Positions 45,511 through 57,496 of a DNA stretch of 64,000 nucleotides are shown piece by piece; position 1 is the first letter of the stretch; each line of letters opens with the position of its first letter. This DNA is from Blakeslea trispora (taxonomy: Eukaryota > Mucoromycota > Mucoromycetes > Mucorales > Choanephoraceae). The notes under the pieces are model-generated. The model did no database searches, was not told where the DNA came from, and worked only from the letters and a program-made list of their open reading frames with translations. The stretch spans positions 50,887 to 114,886 of the forward strand of contig JAIWNE010000109.1 in the NCBI GenBank assembly GCA_025331445.1, given 5' to 3'. The position numbers and the translations under genes are program-made.

Positions 45511-46695
45511 CACTGCTTTATCTTTATTTTTTTTCATGAACATATACACCCCTATTCATTTTCTATTCATATGCATCTTTTAAGCAGACCACATATATAC
45601 ACACATATACCTTATTTACCCATACTACCTGCACATACACATTCATACATACAGTCATGCATTCATTCATTTGTAATTCATAGCCAAACAATTAAAAGGC
45701 GTCTTAGAAAACAGTTCATATTGATTTCTTGTGGAACAATCAATGGTCTAGGCACTAATGTAATACTTTAGAGTTAGCTTCTACTACTTTTCTTCAGTAC
45801 TACTATAGATATCAAGCAAACTTTAATAGACCTATTTTATTGCTATCTTGACCCAAATAGCTATCAATTCACGTACGTTTTACAGATGTGCAAAACACTT
45901 TTTTACTTGCCTATGATTGCAACACAGCTTACTTTTTTTTTTTATATTCAAGTTGAATCTCGTTTTTTTTTTTATACATTCGCTAGTTTCGTTTTCTTTT
46001 CTGCTATCTAAAGCAACATGCATGTTCGTTGAAATGGAAACCGTGCCTCTAATAGCTAAAGCTTTGATGAATGCAAAAGAAGACCACTTTAACTTTGCTC
46101 ATGCTTTTTTAGGTCTTATTCGCCAACCAAAAGACAATGATTTCCTTGTCACTAGCATTTAGTGACTGTAGTTCCGATTGACATTGTAAGTTATAATTTG
46201 CATTGAAACAGGAGAATGATAAATGTTCTAAGGGCTCGCACCTTTAGTTGTTAACCGATAGCAGTTGAGTGCTATATCTATTTTGGCTTGTAACCTGTGT
46301 ATGATTGCGCAAATTTTTTGAAAATGAACTATCTGCAGATAAATTTGGCGCCATATTGTTTTCTTAACGCTTATTAGTCAATTTTAACTATATTGGTACA
46401 CTTGTTTGAGTATGGCAGAAGAGAATGGCCGATGTTTGTCATCCTGTTTCAGGCTTAAGCTATTTTCATCTATAATCAAATCATTTCTGTTGAACAATCT
46501 CTTTTTTCTGTCTGTTTAACCTGCTCTATTTTTGGAAACAGAAGCCTTAGAGAAAACAAAAACCACATATACACAAGTTTATATTTAAACAAAAGGATCA
46601 ACCAAGCCAGAGATTGTATAATAATTCTTGAGACTGAAGTGCCATACGGCTTGGTACCAATACACACAACAGCAAATTCGTTTATACTTTTTTCT
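45511..46695. other. Intergenic between convergent genes
   Basis: No gene supported. There is a CATA/CACA-rich simple stretch at 45590-45665 and poly-T runs near 45930-45975. Confidence 0.5.
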
Positions 46696-49600
46696 TTATT
46701 TAGCATACATTGGAAATAAATGATATTTTAAATGCTCGCTAATGACAGATGATGATACAGATACGGTTGAATTAGAGTTTAGTGAATTCGTCACAGCTGA
46801 ATAGTTGGGATATCTCATTATGTATTCATCTAGTCCAGGTAGATCTGGTTCAAAGGACTGGACGATACGAATAATTACAACACCAGGTTCTAATGAATTC
46901 GGTTTAGGAATATTATTTTTTACTATTTTAGACTTGTTGATACACATACCTGTCCATGGCGATAGCTTGAGTTCAATGTTTGTATTAAGCTTATAGCAGT
47001 AGGGCGTAGTTTGTTTGAAGTGGCCAGGTGCAGGCCAAAACATATATGAAGATTGATCAGGCAAGATAAACTACATTTTTTTTTTATGTGTTCAGCTTAT
47101 TTTTGGCCAAATCGTTTTGTCGTATTATTACACATCTAGCGCTGTTTGGCTTACCTCGACGGCTAGTGAATTTGTGTCAAAGGCATTACAAATCTCTGCT
47201 TCAATATGCATTTTGACAGGGAATTGAGAAGTGAATTTATATGGCTTATCAGAGTTGGGTAAAGGTTGAATAATATCAGCAGTTGTGTGCTTCACAGGGT
47301 TATCAAGACATATGTCTAATGGCAAGAAATTCTATTGGATGGAAAAATGAGCAACTCTATCGATTTTTTTTTATGGCTGTTTAGACCTACAGGAATGAAA
47401 GCTTGAATCAATGCCATTTTTTTCGTGGTTGGACTTTCGCTAGCAGATATCAAATTTGCTTTCAGATTTGATAGAATTGCAATTTCCTTTGCTTTGCCAT
47501 CATCAAAGTGTTGTTGAATTAGCTTGACTCGTTCATGAGAAGCTAGAAGCATATTCTTTATGTTAAAAGATGCATTTCTGGATCTGTAAGAAGAAAGAGT
47601 TTAGCTTGTTTACATGTATGCTTTTTTTTGGTATAGTATTTACACTGGCATTTGTTTCAAAGTGCCAAACATCCAAACCATGTTTGCAAAAATACGGAAA
47701 TACATGATTGAATGTAATGTATCGGGAGATAGTCCAAAGAAGGTATGTTGTATAGTATAAGAATGGCGTAGAAGAGAAGCAGCAGCAAGCTGTGCTGTGG
47801 ATGCATAAGTCGACAAATGACCTTGCTTTATTTTGATCATAGCCTCACAACATTTCAAATAGAGTTGGGCTAATTCTGATTTGCCAAACAAAGAAGGTTT
47901 CAAGCCAGAAATGTACTTGAAGTTTCTAGCTGCTACCTCGATGGTTAAGAGAGCAGTTGATAGCTCGTTTTGCTCTATTTGATTCTTGATGGTCTGAAGC
48001 ATCTCAACAGTAGCTGTCATGTAGCTATCTGCATCTGATGCAACTAGTCTTTTTGCTGAAGCTATTATATAGTTAGTCATGATTCGTTATTAGTCTCTGT
48101 TGTCGGTCTTGATCATTACCACTAAATTTCATAGGCAAACAATCAACATCGCCTTCTAATTTCAAACCGGCTGTTTTGTAAAGTTTCTGAGTTGCAAGAA
48201 AAAAAAAGTTGATTGTAAGTAGCATATCATTAAAAATTACTATCGAGTTGTATAAACTTACTCTTAAATCAGGTATACAATTAGGATACTTGCTTTTGAA
48301 ATAGGCAAAGTGTCGAAATACATATTTGGGTAACTGATTCAAGATCTTGACGTTGGAGACGCAGGCATTTGCAATCAGTATCATATAAGCGGTATCTGTT
48401 TTTTTTAGAGGGAAAGCAAAAGATGAATTGATGGTTAGTAAAAGAAAGAAAAACGAAACCACAAGAGAGTACAAGTGAGATATGCTTACACATAACATCT
48501 TCGACATTAGCTTCTTTAGGCAAATATCGCTTGTCCAACTTGAGCAATTCAGGTACAAGTATTTCTACGTAATCTTCATGTTTCTTTCCAACATCAGCCA
48601 AGCATCGATAGATGGACAAAATATCCATTGGATATCGATTAGTATTAGCTTCCAAAGCATCCAATAAGGTTGTCAAGGAAACGCGTGCTGTTAATCGAAC
48701 CACTCTATTTTTGACAATTTTCAGTTTGATCATGAAAATCAAGAAAAGAATGCTTCTTACGTAAACAAGTCGTGTGTATTGTGTCTTGCCACAGGATCGC
48801 TATCCTCCAATGCACCTACCGCAATGTCAAGTTGTTCTTCATCAAACTCGATAGGAGATTTTGTTCCAATCTTTCTTAAGCTTTGAATTGCATTCAGTCT
48901 TATCTTGTCAATATCATCATTAAACATATCTACAGCAATTCATAAATGAGTCCTGTCTTTTCTATCTAGCTCTCAAAGATGTGTATGCTCTTACCCACAA
49001 GAAACTCGATCGCCTTCTTAGTGAGCTGCTCATTGTACATACAAAGTTCACAGATCGAATCTATTAATTGGTTTGAATTCTCGCTTTGTTGCAAATAACA
49101 AGTATAAGACATACCTATAGCTGCATTTCGCACTTCTTGATACTCATCTTCGAGGCCATGAATAAATGAACCACAAGCTCCTGAATCCAACAGGTGAAAC
49201 TCATTGGATTCGACATCAATGTCACCTTCAGCTACAGGTATAGCACCATTGGCATAGCGCTTTTGTTGCTGCTTGTACCTAGGTACTCTACGCTTCAAAT
49301 GTGACATGATTTGTTTACTGAAGGTTTGATTCAACATATCTGGGCCAACGTGCTGATAAGAAGCCATCATAACACAAGCTTTTGTTCGTATTGTGATAGC
49401 AGAATCATTTACAAGATCACACACTTTGTTGAATGCATCATCAATTAAGCGAGTTGTTTCGTCTACATCTTCATGAGCCAGCTTCATGCGATGTTCAGGA
49501 TAGAGAGAACTGAGGACACTGTAAGCAGTAAAACATGTTAATTTCTCTCATACATAAACATGCTTGCCTAATTCCCTTCCTTTGATCTCACTCTGCCTGC

Positions 49601-50858
49601 GTATATATATACATGCCCCCTTCTTCTCTTCAATAGACAATACACTGACATCACTTATATATGAAGAGCACCAAAAAAAAGTATCCTTACCCCATCAGAT
49701 TCAATCCGGCCATACGAACTTCCTCATAATCATCTCGTAAAGACGTCACTGATAGACTGTAAATGGTCAAGTCAAGGGGACAACCTCTAATATGCATTTG
49801 AAGCAATGCATCAAGTGCACTCTTCCTAACCCGAGGATCACTATCTCTAGCATAATTGCTGATCGTCTTTTGCACTTGCATTTGTGTTGTACTCATCTCT
49901 TGTTTACTCACAAAAGGCAGTAAGCATAGTAACGTAATACTAATAGCCCTTACTTTATGATGAGTATTGGACAAATCCTTTGTCAGTTGGCTCAGTAGAA
50001 ACTCAAAAAATTGAGGACTTTCTAATTCCTGAGATATATGTCGGTGCTAATGAATGATAAGCTATCGTTAAAATGCAAAAAAAACAGTCTTGGAAATGAA
50101 GCGCTTACTTTGATGATCTGACAGATGCAGCTATAGACATGCCACTTGACTTTAGTTGATTCAGATTCTACCTGGTAAAGTTAAAGGAATTTGAGTTACA
50201 AGCTTAAACCTTTGCTCTTCGTCATTACTTGTTTCATCAAACAGGTCAATACAGCAGAAACATTCGCATTTGGACCTCGCGAACATTTTTCAATTAGCAA
50301 AATAAACATAGCCTGTCAAAAACTCGTTCAGATACATAGGGACATGATGTTATACTGCATGTCTTGTCTTACTCTAACATCATCATCTGTCTCTTTTTCT
50401 AGCTGTGGGATGAGTATCTCAATAATAAGCTTTTGTTGTTGGACTGTGAACAGAGGTGCACTTCGGGCAATCAATAACAAACACTAGTTTACAAGTGGTT
50501 TGAGTCAAATTCTCTTCCATGCACAATGTGTGCCTACCTGTACACGATCATCTATTCTATCCGAATCCAGGTTGTCTAATTTCAACTTTTTTTTTTGTTA
50601 TGCGTCAATTAACTTGACTCCTATAAAGCCATGTGCCTTTCTTTTGTACTTTTCAAACTAAACTCACTTGATTCCAGTCAGCCCCGTTAGCTGCAAGACA
50701 TGAAATTGGCTTGTCTGAAGCAATTGAGCTAAATGAGAATAAGTCAGTTGAAAGACTGTATCTGAATTTCAATTAGCAGAGTCTACTTGCATGCCGCAGT
50801 TTATGGATGTGCTCGCGTTTTCTTTATTTGAAGTCTCTTCTACAAACGAGCGCTTCAT
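46696..50858 (-). CDS. INTS4: Integrator complex subunit 4 (INTS4) homologue
   Basis: Multi-exon gene from MKRSFVEETSNKENAS (ATG at 50858) to the stop at 46696; not all junctions were resolved. HEAT repeats run through the first half: DPRVRKSALDALLQMHIRG, DDYEEVRMAGLNLMG and FIHGLEDEYQEVRNAAIG. The last closely matches the human INTS4 motif, which I recall as a GLEDE-x-x-EVR core. The C-terminal beta-rich part has TADIIQPLPNSDKPYKFTSQ and ends VKNNIPKP...HLFPMYAK, again like INTS4. INTS4 binds the INTS9/INTS11 endonuclease pair to form the cleavage module that processes snRNAs and attenuates transcription. Budding yeast lacks Integrator. Confidence 0.85.
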
Positions 50859-51348
50859 TATGCTTCAAAGTATCTATTAGGGTAGCATGAAACTTTAAAT
50901 GGTTCGGAAAAAATGAGAGCGAAAATTAAAGAAAAAAAAAACTCGATTCAGCGCGTTCTGTTGCAAAGTCACAAGGTCAACTTGGGAGGGGCAGATATTT
51001 GAGTGTCCTGATTTTGGGTGTCCCGGAGTTTCAATAGAACCTCCCAAGCTATTTGTCAACAGATAATTACTACAACCTATCTTTGTATGACTATGGCTAC
51101 TCACCCGTATCGAAAAAGTCTTGAGCTGAGGAGACTTTGAAAGATCTTTGTTTTCTTTTTCAGTTGTACATTAGTTTTTTAATGTCTGTGAATTTTTGTG
51201 TGTCGCTCCAAAGATCATGAAGTTACGTGTCAAATTTTCCTTCTCGCATAATTGTGACACAATGACTTCATCTGTGTTAAATTTTTACACTGTATCTTTT
51301 TGCCAAGCTTCTTGTCGCTCTTTCTTATTTTTTCTTTCTAAATCAAAT
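50859..51348. other. Divergent promoter between INTS4 and the next gene
   Basis: 490 bp between two head-to-head genes. The frame of the plus-strand gene extends back to 51196, but that part is CT-rich leader-like sequence. No motif recognised. Confidence 0.4.
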
Positions 51349-52947
51349 ATGCTTGCAATCAGTTTGCTATTCTCCAAAAGAAGCTTGGTGTGGATTGTAT
51401 TTAGTGCTTTGTTGCTACTGTTTCTTCGAGACTATCCAGCCTGGAGAGCATCAAAACAACAAAAAGACCATACACAACAGGTCAATAGCGAGAGCAGCAA
51501 TATACCATCACTTCCATCGATTGAAAAAGTGTCCTTGGCACATTACATTTTAGTGTCACCATTCACAGTCATTTACATCTTCAGTAGAATTGTTTTTGAC
51601 ATTATGCGCTATAGTCTATATTATTTTTTGTGGACTTGCGAGAAAACAATACCCCTTGTTGACGATTGGCTTTATGATTTGTGCACAATTACTTTGCCTC
51701 AGAAATACAATCAAACAGAAATATGGTGGACACAGTCCGGCAAGCCCAAATATATTCAAATGAAACTATATACACACGACCATATTGTTCCATCCATAGT
51801 ATATGGTCTGGAGGTTTTTTTTATTACTGTTTATCATGCTGGTTGTATAGCAAAAGACAATGCAGTTGACTTGAAAAAGGCCTGGCATCGATTCGTACAA
51901 CGCCATGATTGGCATCAGCTTGCTTTAGATATACTCGAATTCGCTTACAAAACTTGTTGGGTTCCTCTTGCCTGGACTGTTACTCGGCTACTTGATCTAT
52001 CACGAATAGTGTATATGGGACTTTCTTCAGTGACCATCTCAATTGCAGAAGAATGTAAATGGATTGTTACGACAGTTTTGCCCAGTGCAGCTCAATATAT
52101 AGCGTCAACTAGATTAGCCAGAGGTGCCTATCAAGCTAGCTGCTATATAGGTCAAAAGACCCAACAACTTTGCGTATATATCAGTACTTACGTATTACAA
52201 CCTACCATTGGCCGCTTGTTGAACTGGGTCGTCAAATCAATTGACAAGATCATTTTGTTGCTGCAAGAAAACACATTACAGGAAAAGCTAATGCGATGGT
52301 ACCTGTTTCTAGCTCCTGCTGTTGTTTGGGCTTTGATGGAGTTGGATTTTTGGATGATGAATCTAATCTCAATGGTGACTCTATTGAATCGCGAAATTGC
52401 TGTTCCAGCTTATTACTTATTTGTGAAGCACATTATGCCAAAGTTATCCAAAGCCTACAAAACGATGGCAGATTGTGTTGATCAATGGTCCAAGCTCTAC
52501 TTATATCCTGTTTGGTCTCAGTTATACCCTTATCTCAACAGGCCTCTCTATTGGGCATACAGATACATTGCTGTTCCTGCCTATACCAAAATGTATAGTG
52601 CCTTCAATGTCTTACAAAGCCACTTGACCCAGCAACTAGCTAATCAAATCTGGGCGGGATGTTTGAAATCTTTTAAATTCATATCTTTTTATGTCATCCA
52701 GCTATACCAAGTTCTGCGGTTATGGCTCAACAGACAAGCACCTATATTGGCAGCTACAATGTTCCAAGCATATGGTTGGGTCAAGACAATGGGCTGTTGG
52801 AAGATGATAGCAGACGATTTGGTCGTATTGGCTAATGAAACTTATCAATTTGTCTCAGTGCATTCTAATATGATATATGCATCTCTTGAAAGATCATTAA
52901 CACAATGGGCAAAAGATCAGCAACAGATGAAAGCTCACTCAGAATAA
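51349..52947 (+). CDS. Aromatic-rich membrane-associated protein, function unknown
   Basis: Single exon, 532 aa from ATG 51349 (MLAISLLFSKRSLVWIVFSA); a longer start at 51196 is possible but less likely. An N-terminal hydrophobic anchor is followed by a basic/polar stretch. After that come many short amphipathic or hydrophobic helices rich in Trp and Tyr (YILVSPFTVIYIFSRIVFDI, YPVWSQLYPYLNRPLYWAYR, WYLFLAPAVVWALMELDFWM). The spacing of Pro-x-Tyr/Trp elements in the last third looks like a diverged internal repeat. No catalytic motif is visible and I do not recognise the family. A membrane-shaping or lipid-contact role is only a guess. Confidence 0.65.
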   Translation: MLAISLLFSKRSLVWIVFSALLLLFLRDYPAWRASKQQKDHTQQVNSESSNIPSLPSIEKVSLAHYILVSPFTVIYIFSRIVFDIMRYSLYYFLWTCEKTIPLVDDWLYDLCTITLPQKYNQTEIWWTQSGKPKYIQMKLYTHDHIVPSIVYGLEVFFITVYHAGCIAKDNAVDLKKAWHRFVQRHDWHQLALDILEFAYKTCWVPLAWTVTRLLDLSRIVYMGLSSVTISIAEECKWIVTTVLPSAAQYIASTRLARGAYQASCYIGQKTQQLCVYISTYVLQPTIGRLLNWVVKSIDKIILLLQENTLQEKLMRWYLFLAPAVVWALMELDFWMMNLISMVTLLNREIAVPAYYLFVKHIMPKLSKAYKTMADCVDQWSKLYLYPVWSQLYPYLNRPLYWAYRYIAVPAYTKMYSAFNVLQSHLTQQLANQIWAGCLKSFKFISFYVIQLYQVLRLWLNRQAPILAATMFQAYGWVKTMGCWKMIADDLVVLANETYQFVSVHSNMIYASLERSLTQWAKDQQQMKAHSE

Positions 52948-53163
52948 AAAAAAAAAAATAGCAGCCATAAAGACCTGCATAATATTCACGAGAAATGTCT
53001 TTTTATACCTCCTATTCCTCCTCCTTCCCATTCCGTCTATCTACAAAAACAAACTAGGAAAGTAGATATACTTCTTTTCTTACTGTGTTGATATCACAAG
53101 CTAAAAAGTAATAAAAAGTCTACCTATTTAAAATCTTATAACATCCAAAGAAAGAAAAATGAT

Positions 53164-53248
53164 TACAGTGGTCGTTCGATTTAAGAATATCCTAAACATA
53201 AGAGTGTATTTTTTAATGAGATGCATACACTTAAAGACGACTATTGTA
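53164..53248. mobile_element. MITE with TACARTAGTCG-type termini, copy 2
   Basis: The 85-bp unit starts TACAGTGGTCGTTCGATTTA and its inverted other end reads TACAATAGTCGTCTTTAAGT. Confidence 0.6.
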
Positions 53249-53578
53249 TTTGCCAAGTCTCAAAGCCATTTGAAACCTTTTGAATGAAAGACAGGCAAAC
53301 TGCCCTCAAAACAAATCCAATATCTAAAGTCGCATATAATACCTGAATAAGAATACATTTGAATTAACAGTAATATACATTAACATTTAGAGCAAGTAGA
53401 TAGTGCGTGATAAGAAACATGAGTAAATAAACTCAGTAAGTTGGAGGCAAGCAGTTTGTTGGCGTTTCAATTGCTGAACTACTCTGTACACGGATTTATA
53501 AAACCAGCCCAATCAATAGTGACAAAAACATCGATCAGGGATACTAATTTATTTAGCAATCTTTATCGAAAATACAGC

Positions 53579-53709
53579 TACAGTAGTCGCTTTATTTAAA
53601 AGGAGCCAAAAATTCTGAAAATCACATCCTTAAATAGAAAATACCCCTAAATAGAATTGGTTTTGGAGCTTGGATCGAGTGGACGTTGTTAAATTGGACG
53701 ACTACTGTA
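53579..53709. mobile_element. MITE with TACARTAGTCG-type termini, copy 3
   Basis: The 131-bp unit starts TACAGTAGTCGCTTTATTTA and its inverted other end reads TACAGTAGTCGTCCAATTTA, with TA at both borders. This is the best preserved copy of the family in the window. Confidence 0.68.
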
Positions 53710-55396
53710 ATAAAGCTAAACATAGAAAGTATTTCTCTCTCTCAAAGTGAGAAAAAGAAAAGGCAACTCATGACCTTCTCTAAGATTATACTAGTGATAT
53801 GCTCATATGCAGCTACTTGAATTTAGTTAAATTCTCTTTTGCTATACTTTATAATTTCTACTAACAATATCAAATAAAGCCAAGATACAAGTTTATGCGA
53901 ATCAGTTGTTGCAATCATTGCTCATTCTTCTTTAGCAGCTAGAATTCTTTTCTCCAATAACTTTTTATCATTGTAAATGTGATAAGATTTCATCATTAAA
54001 GATCACAGTTTCTCTTTTCAAGTTACACATCAAAAGCAAGAAAGAGCTCCACTCACCCATTCTCGGTAAACACGAAAATTTAGTGCGACAACATTATCAG
54101 TATGAAGTTAGCATTTATTAACGATCAATAAGTATTGGCTTTTTTTTTTTATGTTATTGTTTACAAAGGTTTACCTGTTTCTAAACAAGCGCATATTTTA
54201 GTTCGTGTCTCTGCATAAGGAACCGAGCGACCTTCTATTGAAACACGATAAACAACAACTAATAATGTCTTACGCAATCTATGTTTAAGCATCTTGCAAT
54301 TTGGTGGTGGTCTATATCTCTAGCAAAATAGAAGGTTTTAATCACCTTTAGTACTGGGACAACAGACTAAATTTATAGCGCACTTTTTCTTTCAAAGATT
54401 ATATGGTCTCATTTTCTAGTTCATTCAAGATGTTTTATTTCATCTTTTTTTTTATAAAAAGATGTTGTCATTCATCTGTGTAATATAAAAAAAAAAAAAG
54501 GACTAACCCATATGCTACACGAACTTTTTTTTTTTTCCAATAATGCAAATATTATCAAACATTGAACTTTCTCAAAAAAAATGAAAAAAAAAAAAAAACT
54601 TTAGTCGGAAGCCAAAAACAAATATAAAAGTGAAGCTACTGTAACATCTAGTTTGCCTAAAAATGGATGAAGTCAAGGTAATACAATAAACGGGGTTCGA
54701 TTCTGTCTGGTCTATTCTTTCCTTTTGATTGTTATTTTTAGTCTGATTGCCATTCTTCAATACGATGAAAAGCAATTAAATGAAGGAAATGCTTGATATT
54801 AAAAAGAGAAAATAATGAAAAAAAAAAAGGAGGATTATGAGGAAGCTAGCGAATAAGAAGCAAGATCATTCCACTTACCGTAAAAGAGCCCATCCGACGC
54901 ATCCCAATTTTAGTAATTTTTGAAGGAAAAATAAAAAAGTTCGTTGCTACCGATTTGATTGGAACAAAAAAAAAAAATAAGAAGCACGTTTAAAATTTAG
55001 CATTGATGGCGATTTTTTTTAGCTTGAATAAATAAGCCTACGAATTGCACTAAAATAGGATGCTTGGTAACAAGCCAGAAAACAAAGATAAATCGTATAC
55101 GCATCACATTTGCAACATATACTCGAGCAAAAAAAAAGAGATTAAAGATGGTCTTAATGCATTTAAGAAAATGAATCCAGTAATTCAGGTCTTACCTTTT
55201 TTAGTCGGAGGTAATCTAGACCCTAATCATACTTGGTTTTTTTTTTTTCTTATTAGACCCCCTTTTCCCTTCTTGCCTTTATTTTTCCCTCTTTTTCTCT
55301 CTCTCTCTCTCTCCTCTCTTTTTCTTTTGTTTTAATCTTCTTCTTTAAATCTTTCCTTACACCTATATGAAATTTACTACCTATAATAAATAACAA

Positions 55397-57190
55397 ATGA
55401 CAAGTCATCTTATTTGGCAGTCTGAATCGACTAGCATGTTACTATCTTTACCAAAAGAACTTTTATTAGAAATCATCACCTGTGTTGCCTTGGAATCAAC
55501 CAGCCGTCACCAATTGTTTCCAACGTCACTATTAGAACTTTCCCAATGCTGTAAATATTTATATCACCTTGTACATAAAGATCCCTGGAAACATACTCTA
55601 TGGCCACATGCCTTTCAACATCGCTTCGACACAGCTGCCATTTACCGTCGACAATTAAATCATGGCCTCAATTGGCATATAGCATTACAAAAAAGATGTA
55701 AAGCGCTCTATCAATGCCATTCATTTGCTCTTCAACCTGAAAAGATCGAACTATTGGACCAAATTGACTGGGAAGTCATTTGGGAAATGCTTACTGAACA
55801 TGGTAAAATCCTCTTTTTTTCTTTATTTTACCAGACTATATACATTGGTTCATCAATAACTTATTCTTATCTTCCAAAAAAAAAAAAGATTGCCAAAACA
55901 TTCCTCATCTATTAGACTACCAAGTGGAAGTAGCCGCCGGTACCTTGTTTCGATTAGGTATCCATCGCGATCGAGAAGTTTATCCTATAATATTACCTAT
56001 TTTATCTTTACTTGTAAATTATGGCAAGTATATTCAGACCAAATCTGCCAATCAAATCTAACTTTTTTGGTATATACACAGATTTTTCAATTACTCGATT
56101 CTTCTGTTCAAAAGATGTTATGGTTTCAACCGAACTTAGTCATTTCGCCTACAATTTTGAAGCAGACACACTTATTACACAACATACGCCATTGCGATAT
56201 TTCCATACCTGGGTTCCACCAACTAATCAACAACAACTACAACCTATACATACCTCATTTTATCCTGCACAAGACCCACTCTCCTCTGCATTCCATCTTT
56301 TCTTCACTACTATCTTCGCTAATCATCCCAACATTTATCAGGCAATTCCTGGCTGTATTCCAATTCCACTCTTTTCTTTACACTCTGAAATGTTTGACGT
56401 TGAATTTCTACGACGCTATGAGCGAAACCTGTTTTTGTCTACTTTACAAGATTCTCGATCTGTAGAAAGACAAAAGCGCTCAATGGATACACCATCGACA
56501 ACTGCCTTACAAAACATTTACGCTCATTCAGGGTTTGCCTCTGCTAGTCATTATGTCAGCGAGGCACACTTGATTGAAGGTGACTGGATTGGTTATTACA
56601 CTTTTCAGGATTCTGAAGAGAGTGAAGATGCCCCTTCTCATCCTCAACCTACTGAAGACTGGTTTGATGGTCCAATGCGTATTAGCATCAAGATTGTTCC
56701 TCTGGAAGATGCCTCTGGTGAACCTATTCACCAATCTGCTTGGTTTTCTCGCTGGGTAAACGATGAAGATGATGCAGGATTAGAGGAAATGGAGCCTCGA
56801 AAGAAGCGTAAAATGAACAACAGTATCGCTAGCTCTATTCAGTCATCACCTGCATTTTCATCTACCTCTTGCCTCTCTTCTCAACGAAAAGATCAATTTC
56901 CTCACAAGCATTTAAAGGCATGTCCTTTGACTCGTTTTGAGGGCACTGGTATTGATAATCTGGGTCGTTTTACAGTGACAGGTCTTGTAGACGATACTGA
57001 AGAGGGTCAAATCACTTGGGAGAAAACTTATGTTGATTCTGGAGAGCAATGGGAATACTCAGGTCGATTCTGTTTACCTATGGGTCTCTTTGGGCGATGG
57101 GGCGATGAAGAATATGGAGGTCCTTGGTGGATGTGGAAGGTGTCTGAAAATGATGCTAATCTGCCAACGATTTCAACCGCCTCCAAGTAA
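55397..57190 (+). CDS. F-box-like protein, probable substrate receptor
   Basis: Three exons (55397-55802, 55889-56023, 56082-57190) give 549 aa. The second intron starts with GC (G|GCAAGT) and ends CACAG; this is the only junction that keeps both flanking frames open. Residues about 14-60 fit an F-box (LPKELLLEIITCVALEST, LLELSQCCKYLYHLVHKDPW). The C-terminal half includes HLIEGDWIGYYTFQDSEE, an acidic linker with a KKRKMN basic patch, and a beta-rich end with FTVTGLVDDTEEGQITWEKT and YGGPWWMWKV. F-box proteins recruit targets to SCF ubiquitin ligases through Skp1. The target is unknown. Confidence 0.7.
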
Positions 57191-57496
57191 CTAAATTAAG
57201 AAAACGAACACAAAATTCAGCATACATCTCTCTTCCATTTATCATACCCCATCACTTTCTTTTGTCAATGTAATTTTATCATATGAATTTATTTTTTCAC
57301 TTACGTAAGCAATAATACAAAACTATTTACACCTTTTCTCTTCAGAAATGAAATGAAGCTTAATTTTTTTTTTTTAAAAAAAAAGAGATCAGTTTTGACT
57401 TGTCTTTTTCCTCCCAATTTACCCTTTTGTTTAGTTTCATTTTAAATTTATAATCCTACTTGTTTGTGAATTTTTTTCTATTCTTTACAGAGCAGC
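57191..57496. other. Intergenic
   Basis: About 306 bp between two plus-strand genes; AT-rich with a T/A palindromic run at 57364-57386. Nothing else seen. Confidence 0.4.

Larger units (their letters stand above)
52948..55396. other. Gene-free stretch containing two MITEs
   Basis: About 2.4 kb without a supported gene; the two TACARTAGTCG-type MITEs are listed separately. Poly-A/T runs are common at 54480-55000, and a CT-rich tract at 55255-55345 precedes the next gene. Confidence 0.5.

Noticed and set aside
45917..46162. Short plus-strand frame with a protein-like 3' half
   Set aside because: The first half is poly-T-derived, there are no splice partners and no recognisable motif. Kept as intergenic.
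51196..51348. 51-residue N-terminal extension of the aromatic-rich protein
   Set aside because: It looks like 5' leader; the downstream ATG gives a natural hydrophobic anchor.
54685..54720. GGGGTTCGATTCTG, resembling a tRNA T-arm
   Set aside because: No acceptor stem, D-arm or anticodon arm can be paired around it.
55060..55335. 91-codon plus-strand frame before the F-box-like gene
   Set aside because: The second half is encoded by a T/C-rich tract typical of fungal 5' leaders, and it has no motif.
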